DNA from: CAYPPG01 sp964412555
GTDB taxonomy: Bacteria > Hinthialibacterota > Hinthialibacteria > Hinthialibacterales > Hinthialibacteraceae
Length of the DNA: 64,000 bases
Direction: 5' to 3'
NCBI GenBank assembly: GCA_964412555.1
Contig: CAYPPG010000023.1
Coordinates: forward strand, 43,881 to 107,880
The notes beneath the pieces are model-generated. The model did not search any database. It worked only from the letters and a program-made list of their open reading frames with translations, and had not been told where the DNA came from. Positions 63,836 through 64,000 of this stretch are shown piece by piece. Positions within the stretch are counted from its first letter, which is position 1; each line of letters starts with the position of its first letter. The position numbers were made by a program, and so were the translations under genes.

Positions 63836-64000
63836 TTAAGCCTCACGACCGATTAGTACCGCTCAGCTTCACATGTTGCCATGCTTCCACCTGCGGCCTA
63901 TCAACCTGATAGTCTTTCAGGGGTCTTCAGGTGGCTTAAGCCACGGGAGATCTCATCTTGGGGAGGGTTTCACGCTTAGATGCTTTCAGCGTTTATCCCG
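63836..64000 (-). rRNA. rrl: 23S ribosomal RNA, 3' end (partial)
   Basis: The minus strand ends with the standard 23S 3' sequence (complement of TTAAGCCTCACGACCGATTAGTACC... and CTTAGATGCTTTCAGCG). The gene runs off the right edge. With 5S and the terminator it shows that the rrn operon is transcribed leftward. Confidence 0.97.

Overview
The window looks like a chromosomal segment of a Gram-negative, respiring, glycan-degrading bacterium from a poorly cultured lineage. The evidence is: a complete alternative complex III operon, Tat-exported enzymes, a beta-barrel-like protein ending in Phe, prepilins with the FTLIELLIVVAIIGILAAIAVPN type of N-terminus, Thr-Pro-Asn-rich linkers, dockerin and FG-GAP secreted proteins, a sulfatase and a heparinase-like lyase. 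This mix is typical of candidate phyla of the Sumerlaeota / Hydrogenedentota kind or of PVC relatives. I cannot fix the phylum from sequence alone. GC is mid-range (about 45% by eye) except for one clearly GC-richer gene near 52-54.6 kb. Start codons include several TTG and GTG starts with good ribosome binding sites.

Layout. 0-8 kb: minus-strand actABCDEF operon (quinol:cytochrome c oxidoreductase). 8-11.4 kb: surE, a VTT-domain membrane protein and an outer-membrane-like protein. 11.5-18 kb: two secreted FG-GAP proteins (one with a dockerin, one with a 220-residue Thr-Pro linker) flanking a toxin-antitoxin remnant, coaC and two small Cys proteins. 18-26 kb: unsaturated glucuronyl hydrolase, bioF, an unknown gene, a MEMO-AMMECR1 fusion, an unknown secreted protein and a MATE transporter. 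26-33 kb: rpmA, panE-bpsA, a Met/Gly-rich LamG membrane protein, dacB and an orphan CheD-like protein. 33-54.6 kb: an exported hydrolase and glycan region (S15 hydrolase, Tat AKR-like protein, two prepilins, LamG protein, WD40 protein, PHP-type metallohydrolase, BlaI plus M56-Kelch sensor, sulfatase, acetyl-xylan-esterase-like hydrolase, heparinase-like lyase, hicB-like and dinJ/yafQ genes, GH116). 54.6-63.5 kb: a signalling operon with two giant propeller histidine kinases, a single-domain response regulator and a response regulator-PP2C phosphatase. 63.6 kb to the end: 5S and the 3' end of 23S rRNA on the minus strand.

How the genes fit together. The act operon feeds electrons from quinol to cytochrome c. 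The scattered hydrolases, lyase, sulfatase and esterase suggest use of acetylated, sulfated, uronate-containing polysaccharides; there is no SusC/D-type locus. Two sensor modules could control surface functions: the BlaI/M56-Kelch pair and the propeller-kinase / PP2C operon.

Most noteworthy: a fossil 3' end of a third propeller kinase, left by a deletion that fused an upstream secreted gene into it out of frame (62459-62580); a BlaR1-like protease whose sensor is a Kelch propeller; a LamG protein with two Met-Gly-rich blocks; a branched-polyamine synthase with an apparent extra zinc ribbon; a RelE toxin cut off exactly at the coaC start; and several families of small hairpin repeats scattered between genes.
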